From WHSW01 sp035296705 (GTDB taxonomy: Bacteria > Actinomycetota > Thermoleophilia > Solirubrobacterales > 70-9): a stretch of 36,124 nt of DNA. Both the position numbers and the translations under genes were made by a program. Where the stretch lies: positions 1 to 36,124 of the forward strand of contig DATHAL010000044.1 in NCBI GenBank assembly GCA_035296705.1. Reading direction: 5' to 3'. The notes beneath the pieces were generated by a model that was not told where the DNA came from, searched no databases, and saw only the letters and a list, made by a program, of their open reading frames with translations. Positions 15,896 to 24,028 of the stretch are shown piece by piece (within the stretch, counting starts at the first letter, position 1; the number at the start of each line of letters is the position of its first letter).

Positions 15896-16510
15896 TCATA
15901 GCAGGAGCCCGATGATGATCCCGACGATAAGGCCGACCGCCGCGCCCGCGCCGAACGCCGCCGGCGCCGGAAGCGAAAGCGGCCGGAACGGCTCCGGCTC
16001 GGCCCGGGCTGTCGTTCCCGGGCTGGACGCCACCGCCGGGGCGTCCGCAGGCGCGGGCTCCTGTAGCCCAGCGCCGCGGCGCTCGAGGTTTCGCAGCGTC
16101 TCCACGATCATCTTGCGGCTGACCCCGGGCGCCATCCGCTGCCCGACCCCGGCCACCGGGCCGGTCAGCTTGAAGTCGCCCGTGTACCCGACCTCGGTCG
16201 CGCCGTCTCGCTCGGCGAGCGTGATTGCGCCGCGGCCCTCGATCGTGCCCTTGTCCCCCTTGCCGAAGACGACGATGGTGCAGCGCTCGGGCTCCTCGAC
16301 GTCCACATACTCGACCGTACCCTCGTACACACCGGTCACGGCGCCCACCGCGACCTTGATCGCCGTTCGGTACCGGTGCTCGGCGTCGGCGTCGCGCTCG
16401 AACCCCCGACAGCCGGGGATCGACGCACCGAGCGTGTCGGGGTCGTTGAGCAGGCGCCAGAGCTGGGCACGGTCGACCGCGAGCAGCTCACTTCCCTCAA
16501 CCCTCGGCAT
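15896..16510 (-). CDS. CoxG-like SRPBCC protein with C-terminal membrane anchor
   Basis: 204 residues. The N-terminal domain of about 145 residues (GSELLAVDRAQLWRLLNDPDTL, SIPGCRG, GPVAGVGQRMAPGVSRKMI) is the CoxG/SRPBCC fold found in carbon monoxide dehydrogenase and molybdenum hydroxylase operons. An Ala/Pro-rich linker leads to a final hydrophobic helix (AVGLIVGIIIGLLL) that should anchor it in the membrane. CoxG is thought to recruit its dehydrogenase to the membrane for electron transfer. Its start overlaps the large-subunit gene by 14 bases, so it is the last gene of the oxidoreductase operon. Confidence 0.88.
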   Translation of the reverse strand: MPRVEGSELLAVDRAQLWRLLNDPDTLGASIPGCRGFERDADAEHRYRTAIKVAVGAVTGVYEGTVEYVDVEEPERCTIVVFGKGDKGTIEGRGAITLAERDGATEVGYTGDFKLTGPVAGVGQRMAPGVSRKMIVETLRNLERRGAGLQEPAPADAPAVASSPGTTARAEPEPFRPLSLPAPAAFGAGAAVGLIVGIIIGLLL

Positions 16511-18824
16511 CGCTCTCCTCTTCTCCCGGAGCGCCGACGGCGGCCGCGACGCGCTCGGGCGTGAACGGTAGCTCCGTTAGCCGCACGCCGGTCGCGTCGG
16601 CGATCGCCGCCGCGATCGCCGGCGCCGGCGGACCGATCGGCGGCTCGCCGATGCCGCGCGCGTTGAACGGCCCCACCCCCTCGCCGCTTTCGAGGATCAC
16701 GGGCTCGATCGCCGGCACCTCGACCGCGGTCGGGATCAGATACTGGGCGAACGAGCCGGTCAGGTTCAGCGCCTCCTCGAACACGAGGCGCTCCGACAGC
16801 GCGTATCCGAGCCCCATCGCGACGCCCCCCTCGATCTGGCCCTCGACCGACTGGGGGTTGATCGTCTGGCCGACGTCGTGCGCAGCGACGTAGCGCAGCA
16901 CCCTGGTCTGGCCGCTTTCGAGGTCGACCTCGACGTCGGCCGCGTGACAGCCGTAGGTGAAGTCGGGGAACACCTGGCCGCGCCAGCTCTCATCCGCCTG
17001 CCACGGCACGCCCTTCGGCGCGCGATGCGTTGCCAAAACGTGCCACGGGACGTTGACCGAGGCGCACGCGGCAAGGAGCGCAGGGAATGCCACGGCGCGC
17101 TCGCCGTCGCGCTCGCGCACGCCGTCGGCAGTGAACTCGACCCGATCCTCGTCCACCTCGAGCAGCTCCGCCGCGACCGGCGCGAGGTTGGCGCGAAGCT
17201 CCTGCGCCGCCTTCAGCACCGCGTTGCCCGACATATAAAGCTGGCGGGTGGCGGTCGTGGTCCCGGTGAGCGGGTTGAGGGCCGAGTCGCCGATGTGGAT
17301 CGTGATGCGCTCGGGCGGGACACCAAGCACCTCGGCGGCGATCTGGATCAGGGACGACGCCTGCCCGCCGCCGATGTCGGGAACCGCGATCCGGATCACC
17401 AGCGTCCCGTCGAGCTCGAAGCCGATCCAGGCGCTGGACCAGTCGTTGAGCCAGATGCAACGCCCGTAGGGCTGGAGGTTGCAGGCGTAGCCGCGCCCGA
17501 CGGCGCGCCGCGGCGCGCTCGGCTCCGGGACGGGCCCGAGTCGCTCCGCGACCGCGTCGATCAGCGCGGGGAGCTCGACCGCGGTCTCAAGCGGCTGACC
17601 GATCGGCAGCGTGTCGCCGCTGTCGACGAAGTTGCGGCGGCGCAGATCGAGCGGATCGATTCCGAGCTCAGCGGCCAGTCGGTCCATCTGACCCTCGTAG
17701 GCAACGACGACCTGCATCCCGCCGAACCCACGCATGGCACTGCATGGGGTGTGGTTGGTGTAGACGGTGCGCGCGCGGATCCGGACGTTGGGGCAGCGGT
17801 AGGGCCCGCCGGCGCAGGTCGTGGAGTACAGCAGGACGAGGGCGCTGAGCAGTGCGTAGGCACCGCCGTCGGAGAGGATGTCGATATCCATCGCAACGAG
17901 CCGGCCGGCAGCGTCCGCCCCCGTCCGGTAGCGCATCCTCACCGCGTGGCGGTTCTGGCGTGCGAGCAGCGACTCCTGGCGGCTCCAGACCATCCGCACC
18001 GGCCGCCCTGTGAGCGCGGCGACGACCCCGAGGTAGGGCTCGACGGTCATGTCCTCCTTGCCGCCGAAGCCGCCGCCCACGTAGGGGGTGATCAACCGGA
18101 CCTTGTTGTCAGGCAGCTCGAGGATCTTCGCGACGTCGCGGAAGTGCTCGACCACCTGCGTCGCGGCCCGGATCGTGATCACGCCGTCCGTGTCGCGCCA
18201 GGCGACGCCGGCCTCGGGCTCGAGGTACGCGTGGTCGATGAACTGCGTCCTGTAGGTGTCTTCGACGACCGCATCCGCGCCGGCGAGGGCGGTCTCGACA
18301 TCACCCTCCTCGAGCTCCCAATGGGCGAGCAGGTTGCCGCTCTCGTGGATCTGGGGCGCGCCCGGCTCGAGCGCGCGCTCGGGGTCGTCGAGCACGGGGA
18401 GTGGCTCGTACTCGACATCGATCGCGTCGATCGCCGCCAGGGCGGCGTCCTCGGTCTCGGCGGCCACCAGCGCAATCGGCTCGCCGTGGTAGCGGACGAC
18501 GCCGTCGGCGAGGACGTTCGAGCGTGCCTTCAGCGCTCCCACCTCCATCGTCTGGCCCGGGACGTCTACCCACACGGTGTTCTGGGGGATGTCGGCAGCG
18601 GTGTAGACGGCGATCACGCCGTCGATCGACGCGGCGGGTTCCGTGTCGACGCGGACCAGGCGCGCGTGCGCGTAGTCGGAACGCTTGAGCCGCGCATGCA
18701 GCATGCCCGGAAGCGAGAAGTCGGCCGCGTACACCGTCCGCCCGCGGACCTTCTCGATCGCGTCGTGCCGCGCGAGCTCGGAGCCGACCACCCGGCGGCC
18801 CGTCCTGACCTCGACGCCGCTCAC
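16497..18824 (-). CDS. Molybdenum hydroxylase large (molybdopterin-binding) subunit, xanthine dehydrogenase family
   Basis: 775 residues, the normal length for a separate large subunit. Moco-contact motifs are present: GGGFGGKED (about 249-257), AMRGFGG (about 363-369), GGGQ and the active-site Glu in GIGEPPIGP (about 721-729). The motif before RGFGG is TPCSAM, not the AYxCSFR of form I CO dehydrogenase or the AYRGAGR of form II-like enzymes, so a CO-oxidising role is unlikely. Family members hydroxylate purines, nicotinate, isoquinoline and other N-heterocycles or oxidise aldehydes. Four-base overlap with the iron-sulfur gene indicates coupling. The substrate is unknown; neighbouring amine genes suggest an N-heterocycle. 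Confidence 0.93.
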   Translation of the reverse strand: MSGVEVRTGRRVVGSELARHDAIEKVRGRTVYAADFSLPGMLHARLKRSDYAHARLVRVDTEPAASIDGVIAVYTAADIPQNTVWVDVPGQTMEVGALKARSNVLADGVVRYHGEPIALVAAETEDAALAAIDAIDVEYEPLPVLDDPERALEPGAPQIHESGNLLAHWELEEGDVETALAGADAVVEDTYRTQFIDHAYLEPEAGVAWRDTDGVITIRAATQVVEHFRDVAKILELPDNKVRLITPYVGGGFGGKEDMTVEPYLGVVAALTGRPVRMVWSRQESLLARQNRHAVRMRYRTGADAAGRLVAMDIDILSDGGAYALLSALVLLYSTTCAGGPYRCPNVRIRARTVYTNHTPCSAMRGFGGMQVVVAYEGQMDRLAAELGIDPLDLRRRNFVDSGDTLPIGQPLETAVELPALIDAVAERLGPVPEPSAPRRAVGRGYACNLQPYGRCIWLNDWSSAWIGFELDGTLVIRIAVPDIGGGQASSLIQIAAEVLGVPPERITIHIGDSALNPLTGTTTATRQLYMSGNAVLKAAQELRANLAPVAAELLEVDEDRVEFTADGVRERDGERAVAFPALLAACASVNVPWHVLATHRAPKGVPWQADESWRGQVFPDFTYGCHAADVEVDLESGQTRVLRYVAAHDVGQTINPQSVEGQIEGGVAMGLGYALSERLVFEEALNLTGSFAQYLIPTAVEVPAIEPVILESGEGVGPFNARGIGEPPIGPPAPAIAAAIADATGVRLTELPFTPERVAAAVGAPGEEESDAEG

Positions 18825-19369
18825 GGACCCATCCCCACGCCGGGCGACGGCTCCGCTCCGATCGCGCCCTCGCTCTCGCGCTCGGGAGCGTCAGCGCGGG
18901 GAGCCTCGGGCGATTCGCCGTCGCGGTAGGCACCCACCGCGCTGACGATCTTGCCGTAGCCGGTGCAGCGGCAGAGGTTGCCGGCGAGGCTGTGGCGGAT
19001 CTCAGCCTCGGAGCCGGCCGCGCCGATCCGGACGGCCTCGATCGCGCTGATCACCATCCCCGGGGTGCAGAAGCCGCACTGGACGCCGCCGCGGGCGACC
19101 ATCTCGGCCTGCAGTGGGTGGAGCTCCTCGCCGCGCGCCAGCCCACCCACGGTCTCCACGCTCGCCCCCTCGACCTGGGGTGCGAGCACCGAACACGAGT
19201 TCATGGCGATGCCGTCCACGAGCACCGCGCAGGCGCCGCAGACGCCCTCACCGCAGCCGTGCTTGGCGTCGGTGCGCAGAGCGGAGTCGCGAAGCATGCG
19301 CAGGAGCGTCCAGTGAGGCGGCACGTCGCAGCGCTGCGGCGAGCCGTTCAGCGTGAACTCGACGATCAC
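18821..19369 (-). CDS. Molybdenum hydroxylase small subunit, two [2Fe-2S] clusters
   Basis: 182 residues. The N-terminal plant-type ferredoxin domain has Cys39, Cys44, Cys47 and Cys59 (HGCGEGVCGAC...NSC). The helical second domain has Cys98 and Cys101 (QCGFCTPGM) and Cys133 and Cys135 (NLCRCTGY). These carry electrons from the Mo centre to the FAD subunit. The tail after residue 150 (about 30 residues, Glu/Pro/Ala-rich) is longer than usual and probably disordered. It overlaps both neighbouring subunit genes by four bases. Confidence 0.95.
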   Translation of the reverse strand: MIVEFTLNGSPQRCDVPPHWTLLRMLRDSALRTDAKHGCGEGVCGACAVLVDGIAMNSCSVLAPQVEGASVETVGGLARGEELHPLQAEMVARGGVQCGFCTPGMVISAIEAVRIGAAGSEAEIRHSLAGNLCRCTGYGKIVSAVGAYRDGESPEAPRADAPERESEGAIGAEPSPGVGMGP

Positions 19370-20241
19370 GGCGCCTCCCCGCGCCCCCGCCGCCAGGCGG
19401 ATTCGAGCGCTCGCGCGGCGCAGATGCCCGCCGCCTGCGCCCGGTAGCCGGCTGAGGTGAACGCGTCCGTCTCGGGCTCGACCGCGTCGGCGACCGCGCG
19501 CCGAACCCGAGCGAGAAGCCCGTCCGACAGCGCCTCCCCGCGACAGAGATCGCCCGCCTGCTCAAACCGAATCGGTCGATCGGCGACGCCGGCGAGGGCC
19601 AGCCTCGCGTCGGCGCAGTTGCCGTCGCCCCCGACCGTGACGAGGGCCGTCGCCGCAGCGGTGGCGAAGTCGTCGGCGCGATTCGCGATCTCGCTGAACC
19701 CGTGGCCGGTTCCGGGCGGCGGCAGTTCGAGGTCGACCCGCACGAGGAGCTCGCCCGCGCCGACCGCGGTCGCGAAGAAGCCGTGGAAGAACTCGGCGAT
19801 CGGCACCGAGCGCTCGCCGCTCGCGCCCGCGATGACGACCTCGCCGCCGTAGGTGAGCGCGACCGCGCCGAGCTCAGCGGCGGGGTCGGCATGGCTGAGG
19901 CTGCCGCCGAGCGTGCCACGATTCCGAACCCGCGGATTGCCGATGTGGCGCGCCGCGTCGGCAGCGAGCGGCAGCCGGTCACGCAGCTCGTCGCTTCGCT
20001 CGAGCTCGCGGTGCCGGGTGAGTGCCCCGAGGACCACCGTGCCGTTTCGGCGCTCGCTGCCGGCGAGCTCGAGCCGGCCGATGTCGACCACGAGGTCCGG
20101 GGCGGCGAGCCCGAGGCTCATCATCGGGATGAGGCTCTGGCCGCCGGCGAGCACACTCGCCTCGCCCGGCGCTGCGCCGAGTGCCTCGATCGCGTCGGCG
20201 ACGGTCTCCGGGCGCGCGTAGTCGAACGGCCGCGGATGCAC
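19366..20241 (-). CDS. Molybdenum hydroxylase medium (FAD-binding) subunit
   Basis: 291 residues. FAD pyrophosphate-binding motifs AGGQSL (32-37) and TLGGSLSHADPAAEL (110-124) are characteristic of CoxM/XdhB-type subunits, with the CO dehydrogenase C-terminal flavoprotein domain after about residue 180. I use the GTG at 20241-20239, one base after the SDR stop; the 1020-base reading extends into the SDR gene. Order FAD, FeS, Mo, CoxG is typical of three-subunit hydroxylases. It passes electrons to an acceptor such as NAD+ or a quinone. Confidence 0.92.
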   Translation of the reverse strand: MHPRPFDYARPETVADAIEALGAAPGEASVLAGGQSLIPMMSLGLAAPDLVVDIGRLELAGSERRNGTVVLGALTRHRELERSDELRDRLPLAADAARHIGNPRVRNRGTLGGSLSHADPAAELGAVALTYGGEVVIAGASGERSVPIAEFFHGFFATAVGAGELLVRVDLELPPPGTGHGFSEIANRADDFATAAATALVTVGGDGNCADARLALAGVADRPIRFEQAGDLCRGEALSDGLLARVRRAVADAVEPETDAFTSAGYRAQAAGICAARALESAWRRGRGEAP

Positions 20242-20242
20242 C

Positions 20243-21082
20243 TCAGACGTCCCACCCGGCGTCGACGACGATGTCGTGACCGGTGATGTTGCGAGCGCGC
20301 TCGGAGACGAGGAACCGCACGGCCTCGGCCACGTCGACCTCGTCGATGAACCGCCCGAGCGCCGTCTGCGAAGCGAAGTCCGCATACACCTCGTCGAAGG
20401 TGCGGCCGGTGCGCTCTGCCTTCGTGCCCACGATCCGGTCCATCCGTTCGCCGTTCGTCACGTTGGGGCAGACCGTGTTGACGGTGACGCCGTGCGGACC
20501 GAGCTCGAGCGCCAGCGTCCGGGTGAGCCCCCGGACCGCCCACTTCGAGGAGGAGTACGCGACCCGATTGCGGTAGCCGCGAAGTCCGGAGGTGCCGGCG
20601 ATGTTCACGATCCTGCCACCCCCGCGCTCGATCATCGCGGGGATCACGGCCTTGCACGGCAGGAACGTCCCAACGACGTTGACGCCGAGCACGAACCTGA
20701 AATCCTCGAGCGCGACGTCCTGGGCCGGCGTCTCGATCGGTCCGATGACGCCGGCGGTGTTGACCAGGATGTCGATCGCGCCGAAGTGCTTGACGGCGGT
20801 CTCGGCGAGGTCGGCGGTCGCCGTCTCGTCCGTCACGTCGCATCGAATGGCCACGGTCTTGATGTCGGCGAAGCGCTCGTTGAGACTCGCCTCGTGCCGC
20901 TCCAGTGCGTCCATATCGCGGCCGGCGAGGACGAGCGCGGCGCCCTCTTCGGCGAGCGCGGCAGAGATCTCGCCGCCCATTCCCTTCGCGGCGCCCGTCA
21001 CGATCGCGACCTTGCCGTAGAGCTCGAGCGGGCGTTCGCGGGTCGGAACCGCCTCGGTTTGCTGGCCGGCGCCGTCTGTCAT
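20243..21082 (-). CDS. SDR-family NAD(P)-dependent dehydrogenase
   Basis: 279 residues from ATG 21082, seven bases after GAGAGGAGA. Classical SDR motifs are TGAAKGMG (29-36), NTAG (108-111, with Thr replacing the usual second Asn), and catalytic Tyr176/Lys180 in YSSSK. TVCPNVTNGERMDRIVG is the PG-motif loop, and ARNITGHDIVVDAGWDV the typical end. The CPN/T-rich loop resembles mycofactocin-associated and carveol-type SDRs, but I saw no mycofactocin genes. It precedes the hydroxylase subunits with one base between, and would oxidise an alcohol or reduce a ketone in the same route. Confidence 0.92.
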   Translation of the reverse strand: MTDGAGQQTEAVPTRERPLELYGKVAIVTGAAKGMGGEISAALAEEGAALVLAGRDMDALERHEASLNERFADIKTVAIRCDVTDETATADLAETAVKHFGAIDILVNTAGVIGPIETPAQDVALEDFRFVLGVNVVGTFLPCKAVIPAMIERGGGRIVNIAGTSGLRGYRNRVAYSSSKWAVRGLTRTLALELGPHGVTVNTVCPNVTNGERMDRIVGTKAERTGRTFDEVYADFASQTALGRFIDEVDVAEAVRFLVSERARNITGHDIVVDAGWDV

Positions 21083-21158
21083 TGCCGCTCTCCTCTCTAG
21101 CGATGGTTGGCTGCGATGGCGGGTTTCGCCGACACCTGCTCGTCCGGTGGCTGGCGCA

Positions 21159-21983
21159 TCATGCCGCTGCTCCGGCGGCGGCAACCGGATCGACCTCGGC
21201 ATGGAGCGCGCCGGTAATACGCCGAGCGACGCCTTCCAGCAGCGCCAGGTGGCGTGCAGCTCGGGCTCGGTCGAAGCGCTCTAGCGGCGCGGAGATGCCG
21301 ACGGCGAGTGCCGTCTCGCGCGGACGCCGGACGGGAACCGCCAGCGCCCACGAGTTCGCGGCCGTCTCCTCGCGTGAGAAAGCCCAGCCGCGACGCCTGA
21401 TCGCGTTCACCTCGCCGCGCAGCCGGGTCGGCCTCGTGATCGTTGCGGGGCCGATCCGGTCGAGCCGCCGTGCCAACAGCCGGTCGAGCTCGTCGTTCGC
21501 GAGCTCGGCGAGCAGCACCTTCGCGGATGCCCCGGCGTGGAGCGGCCTCGTCACCGCCGGGTGCGCGATGTCGCCGCATGTCACACTCCGATCGCCCTGG
21601 CCGATCGAGATCTCGATCGCGTGGTCGCGTGAGCCAGAGAGGCCCGCGAGAACCGCCCGTTCCCCAGCCGCGGAACAGAGGGTGCGCAGGGCCGGCGGTG
21701 CCGCCCGCCGCAGCGCCGCGACGAAAGGATCCTCGTGCGCGAGGCTGGCCGCTGCGGGGCCAAGGCTGTACTCGGCGGACGCCGGATCCCGGACCAGATA
21801 CCCATAGCGCTCGAGTACCCGCAGTATTCGGTGCGTGGTCGGCACAGGCAGACCGCACCGCTGGGCGATGCTCGTCGTCCGCAGGCTGCTCGCGGCGGTG
21901 CTGAAGCAGTCGAGAACCCCGAGCGCCCGCCCGATCGTCCTCGCCCCGGCCGGCCGCTCGATCACCTCGACATTTGCTTTCAT
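21159..21983 (-). CDS. IclR-family transcriptional regulator 1
   Basis: 274 residues from ATG 21983. Winged helix-turn-helix at about 36-63 (SIAQRCGLPVPTTHRILRVLERYGYL), followed by the IclR effector domain with LHAGASAKVLLAEL and RRRGWAFSREE. The start codon lies inside a CTTTCA-N5-TGAAAG palindrome and no ribosome site is seen, so binding should block its own initiation. It points into the SDR/hydroxylase operon 76 bases downstream and diverges from a second IclR gene. It probably controls the hydroxylase operon in response to a pathway intermediate. Confidence 0.88.
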   Translation of the reverse strand: MKANVEVIERPAGARTIGRALGVLDCFSTAASSLRTTSIAQRCGLPVPTTHRILRVLERYGYLVRDPASAEYSLGPAAASLAHEDPFVAALRRAAPPALRTLCSAAGERAVLAGLSGSRDHAIEISIGQGDRSVTCGDIAHPAVTRPLHAGASAKVLLAELANDELDRLLARRLDRIGPATITRPTRLRGEVNAIRRRGWAFSREETAANSWALAVPVRRPRETALAVGISAPLERFDRARAARHLALLEGVARRITGALHAEVDPVAAAGAAA

Positions 21984-21993
21984 GATGTGAAAG
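21977..21993. promoter_or_regulatory. Palindromic operator over the IclR-1 start codon
   Basis: A perfect CTTTCA-TGATG-TGAAAG palindrome of 17 bases; the minus-strand ATG (21983-21981) is inside it. IclR proteins bind such A/T-flanked inverted repeats as dimers. Autoregulation is the simplest reading. Confidence 0.65.
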
Positions 21994-22071
21994 CTGTGTC
22001 CATAAGGTGAGCAAAGACCATAACATCGCGTCGCGCGACCTACAATCCCGCGGCGCAGGAGATTCCATCTC

Positions 22072-22944
22072 GTGAAACACGCCGACAACGCCCTGGGTGC
22101 CCGCGGCGGCCCCTCCCCCGCGACCGGCGGCCCGAAGGTGCTCGAGAAGACCCTGCGCGTGCTCGACCTGTTCACGATCGAACGCCCTTCGTGGTCCGTG
22201 ACGGAGGTCGCGCGGGAGCTCGAGATGCCCACGCCGACCGCTCACCGCATCGTGCGGGCGCTCGAAGCCCGCTCCTACCTCGCGAGGGTGGACTCGCGCT
22301 ACCGCCTCGGCTTCGCGGCGATCGATCTCGGCCGTCGCGCGACCGCCTCGGTCGATCTGCGCGAGCGGCTCGGCGGCGTCCTGCGCGAGCTCGCGCGGAC
22401 CACCGGCGAGACGGCGCTTCTGACCGTGTACGACGAGAGTCGCCGTGGATCGCTGTGCGTGGACCGGATCGAGACGACTCACAGCCTCCGCTTGACGATC
22501 GAGATCGGGCGCGTTACGCCGATCCACGCCGGGGCGTCCGCGAAGGCGCTCCTCGCGTTCCTCGATCAGCCGATGATCGACGAGATTCTCTCGAACGATC
22601 TCGAGACGCTGGGTCCCGGCACGGAGACGGATGCCAAGCGCCTGCGCAAGGAGCTCGAGGCGATCCGCGGTCGCGGCTGGGCGTCGAGCTACGAGGAGAA
22701 CAACATCGGTGCTTGGGGGCTCGCGGCGCCGATCATCCTGTCCGGTCGCGTCGTCGCCTCGATCGGGTTTGCAGCGCCCACCGCGCGGCAGTCCGACTCC
22801 GAGGTTCGCGCACTCGCCCGGCTCGTCTGCGACGCCGCGCGCGAAGCCGAGCGGCGGCTCGACAGCGCCGAGGCCGCGAGCACCGGCGGCTCCGCGGCGC
22901 TAACCCGCAGGCCGGCGCGGCCGAACGCCGGAGGAGCGCGGTGA
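22072..22944 (+). CDS. IclR-family transcriptional regulator 2
   Basis: 290 residues from GTG 22072, about ten bases after AGGAG. HTH at about 43-70 (VTEVARELEMPTPTAHRIVRALEARSYL), IclR effector domain with TPIHAGASAKALLAFL and RGRGWASSYEENN, and a basic/Ala-rich tail of about 25 residues. A TACAAT -10-like box is at 22041-22046, with a poor -35. The stop overlaps the XdhC N-terminal gene (GTGA), so this regulator is cotranscribed with molybdenum-cofactor maturation genes. It differs clearly from IclR-1, so the two are not a recent duplication. Confidence 0.9.
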   Translation: MKHADNALGARGGPSPATGGPKVLEKTLRVLDLFTIERPSWSVTEVARELEMPTPTAHRIVRALEARSYLARVDSRYRLGFAAIDLGRRATASVDLRERLGGVLRELARTTGETALLTVYDESRRGSLCVDRIETTHSLRLTIEIGRVTPIHAGASAKALLAFLDQPMIDEILSNDLETLGPGTETDAKRLRKELEAIRGRGWASSYEENNIGAWGLAAPIILSGRVVASIGFAAPTARQSDSEVRALARLVCDAAREAERRLDSAEAASTGGSAALTRRPARPNAGGAR

Positions 22945-23255
22945 GAGAGGTTTTGGACCAGATCGAGAGGTGGCGGGAGCACGGCGACCGGATCGCCCTC
23001 GCGACGGTGGTCGACACGCGGCGTTCGGCGCCGCGGCCGCCGGGCGCGAAGATGGCGATCTCAGAGCGCGGCGAGGTCGCAGGGTCGGTCTCCGGTGGCT
23101 GCGTCGAGGGTGCGGTCTGCCAGGCGGCGCTCGAGGTGCTCGAGATCGGCCGGCCGCGGATCTTGAGCTTCGGGATCGCCGATGATGAGGCGTGGGACGT
23201 CGGGCTGCCCTGCGGCGGCGAGATCGACGTCTTCGTCGAGGAGTTGGAGGAATGA
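22941..23255 (+). CDS. XdhC N-terminal domain protein (split XdhC/CoxI)
   Basis: 104 residues from GTG 22941, with GGAGGAGCG upstream; overlaps the IclR-2 stop. ALATVVDTRRSAPRPPGAKMAI and VAGSVSGGCVEGAV are the XdhC_CoxI N-terminal domain, and the protein ends where that domain ends (GLPCGGEIDVFVEEL). XdhC binds molybdenum cofactor and loads the sulfurated form into xanthine dehydrogenase-type enzymes. The Rossmann half is encoded by the next gene in another frame (ATGA overlap). This two-gene form is found in some actinobacterial CO dehydrogenase-like loci. Confidence 0.88.
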   Translation: MREVLDQIERWREHGDRIALATVVDTRRSAPRPPGAKMAISERGEVAGSVSGGCVEGAVCQAALEVLEIGRPRILSFGIADDEAWDVGLPCGGEIDVFVEELEE

Positions 23256-24028
23256 CGGAGTCGCCGCAGGGCGAGTTCGCGCGGATTGCTCGCAGCGACG
23301 GGCGGGCGGCACTGGTCACGGTCGTCGGCCCGGAGGACGGCGAGCTTCTTGGCCGGAAGCTCCTGGTGCGCGGCGACGGCAGCACTGCAGGTGGCCTCGG
23401 CTCAGGCGAGCTCGACCGCGCCGCCGCCGCGGCGGCCGAGGAGCTGATTTGGGCAGAGCAGTCCGAGCTGCGGCAGCTGAGCGGCGTGAGCGCCTTCGTC
23501 GATGTGGTCGCGCCGGCGCCGCGGCTCATCATCTTCGGCGCCGTCGACTACGCCGCTGCGCTTTGTCGCATCGCGCGTGCCGCCGGGTGGCGGCCGTACG
23601 TCTGCGACCCCCGCACGGCGTTCGCGACGGGGGATCGGTTCGACGAGGCCGAGGAGGTCGTGGTGGGCTGGCCCGACGAGGCGTTCGAGCGGCTCGGGAT
23701 CGACCGCGCCACCTCGATCGCCGTGCTCACCCACGACCCGAAGCTGGACGATGCGGCGCTGACGATCGCGCTTCGCTCCGAGGCCGCGTACGTCGGCGCG
23801 ATGGGCAGCCGCCGCGCGCAGGCTCGGCGCCGCGAACGCCTCCTCGGGCTCGGCCTCACGGAGCCGGAGCTCGACCGGCTCGCTGCCCCGATCGGGCTCG
23901 ACCTGGGGGCGACCAGTCCGGAGGAGACGGCCCTCTCGATCATGGCTGAGGTTGTGGCGGTCCGGCACGGCCGCGCCGGCGGGCGGCTCGGCGAGAGCGC
24001 CGAGCGTATCCACAAGGTGGGCGTGTGA
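23252..24028 (+). CDS. XdhC-family protein, Rossmann (C-terminal) part
   Basis: 258 residues from ATG 23252. The first 90 residues form a diverged N-terminal region (TAGGLGSGELDRAAAAAAEELI), followed by the XdhC Rossmann domain: LIIFGAVDYAAALCRIARAAGW, VCDPRTAF, IAVLTHDPKLDDAALTIAL, YVGAMGSRRAQARRR and IGLDLGATSPEETALSIMAEVVA. The usual GAGHV nucleotide loop reads FGAVDYA here, an atypical form. Overlaps both neighbours by four bases. It should act with the 22941 product to mature the hydroxylase encoded on the opposite strand. Confidence 0.88.
   Translation: MTESPQGEFARIARSDGRAALVTVVGPEDGELLGRKLLVRGDGSTAGGLGSGELDRAAAAAAEELIWAEQSELRQLSGVSAFVDVVAPAPRLIIFGAVDYAAALCRIARAAGWRPYVCDPRTAFATGDRFDEAEEVVVGWPDEAFERLGIDRATSIAVLTHDPKLDDAALTIALRSEAAYVGAMGSRRAQARRRERLLGLGLTEPELDRLAAPIGLDLGATSPEETALSIMAEVVAVRHGRAGGRLGESAERIHKVGV

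Noticed and set aside
16497..20241. Carbon monoxide dehydrogenase (coxMSL)
   Set aside because: Subunit order and CoxG fit, but the large subunit lacks the AYxCSFR active-site sequence.
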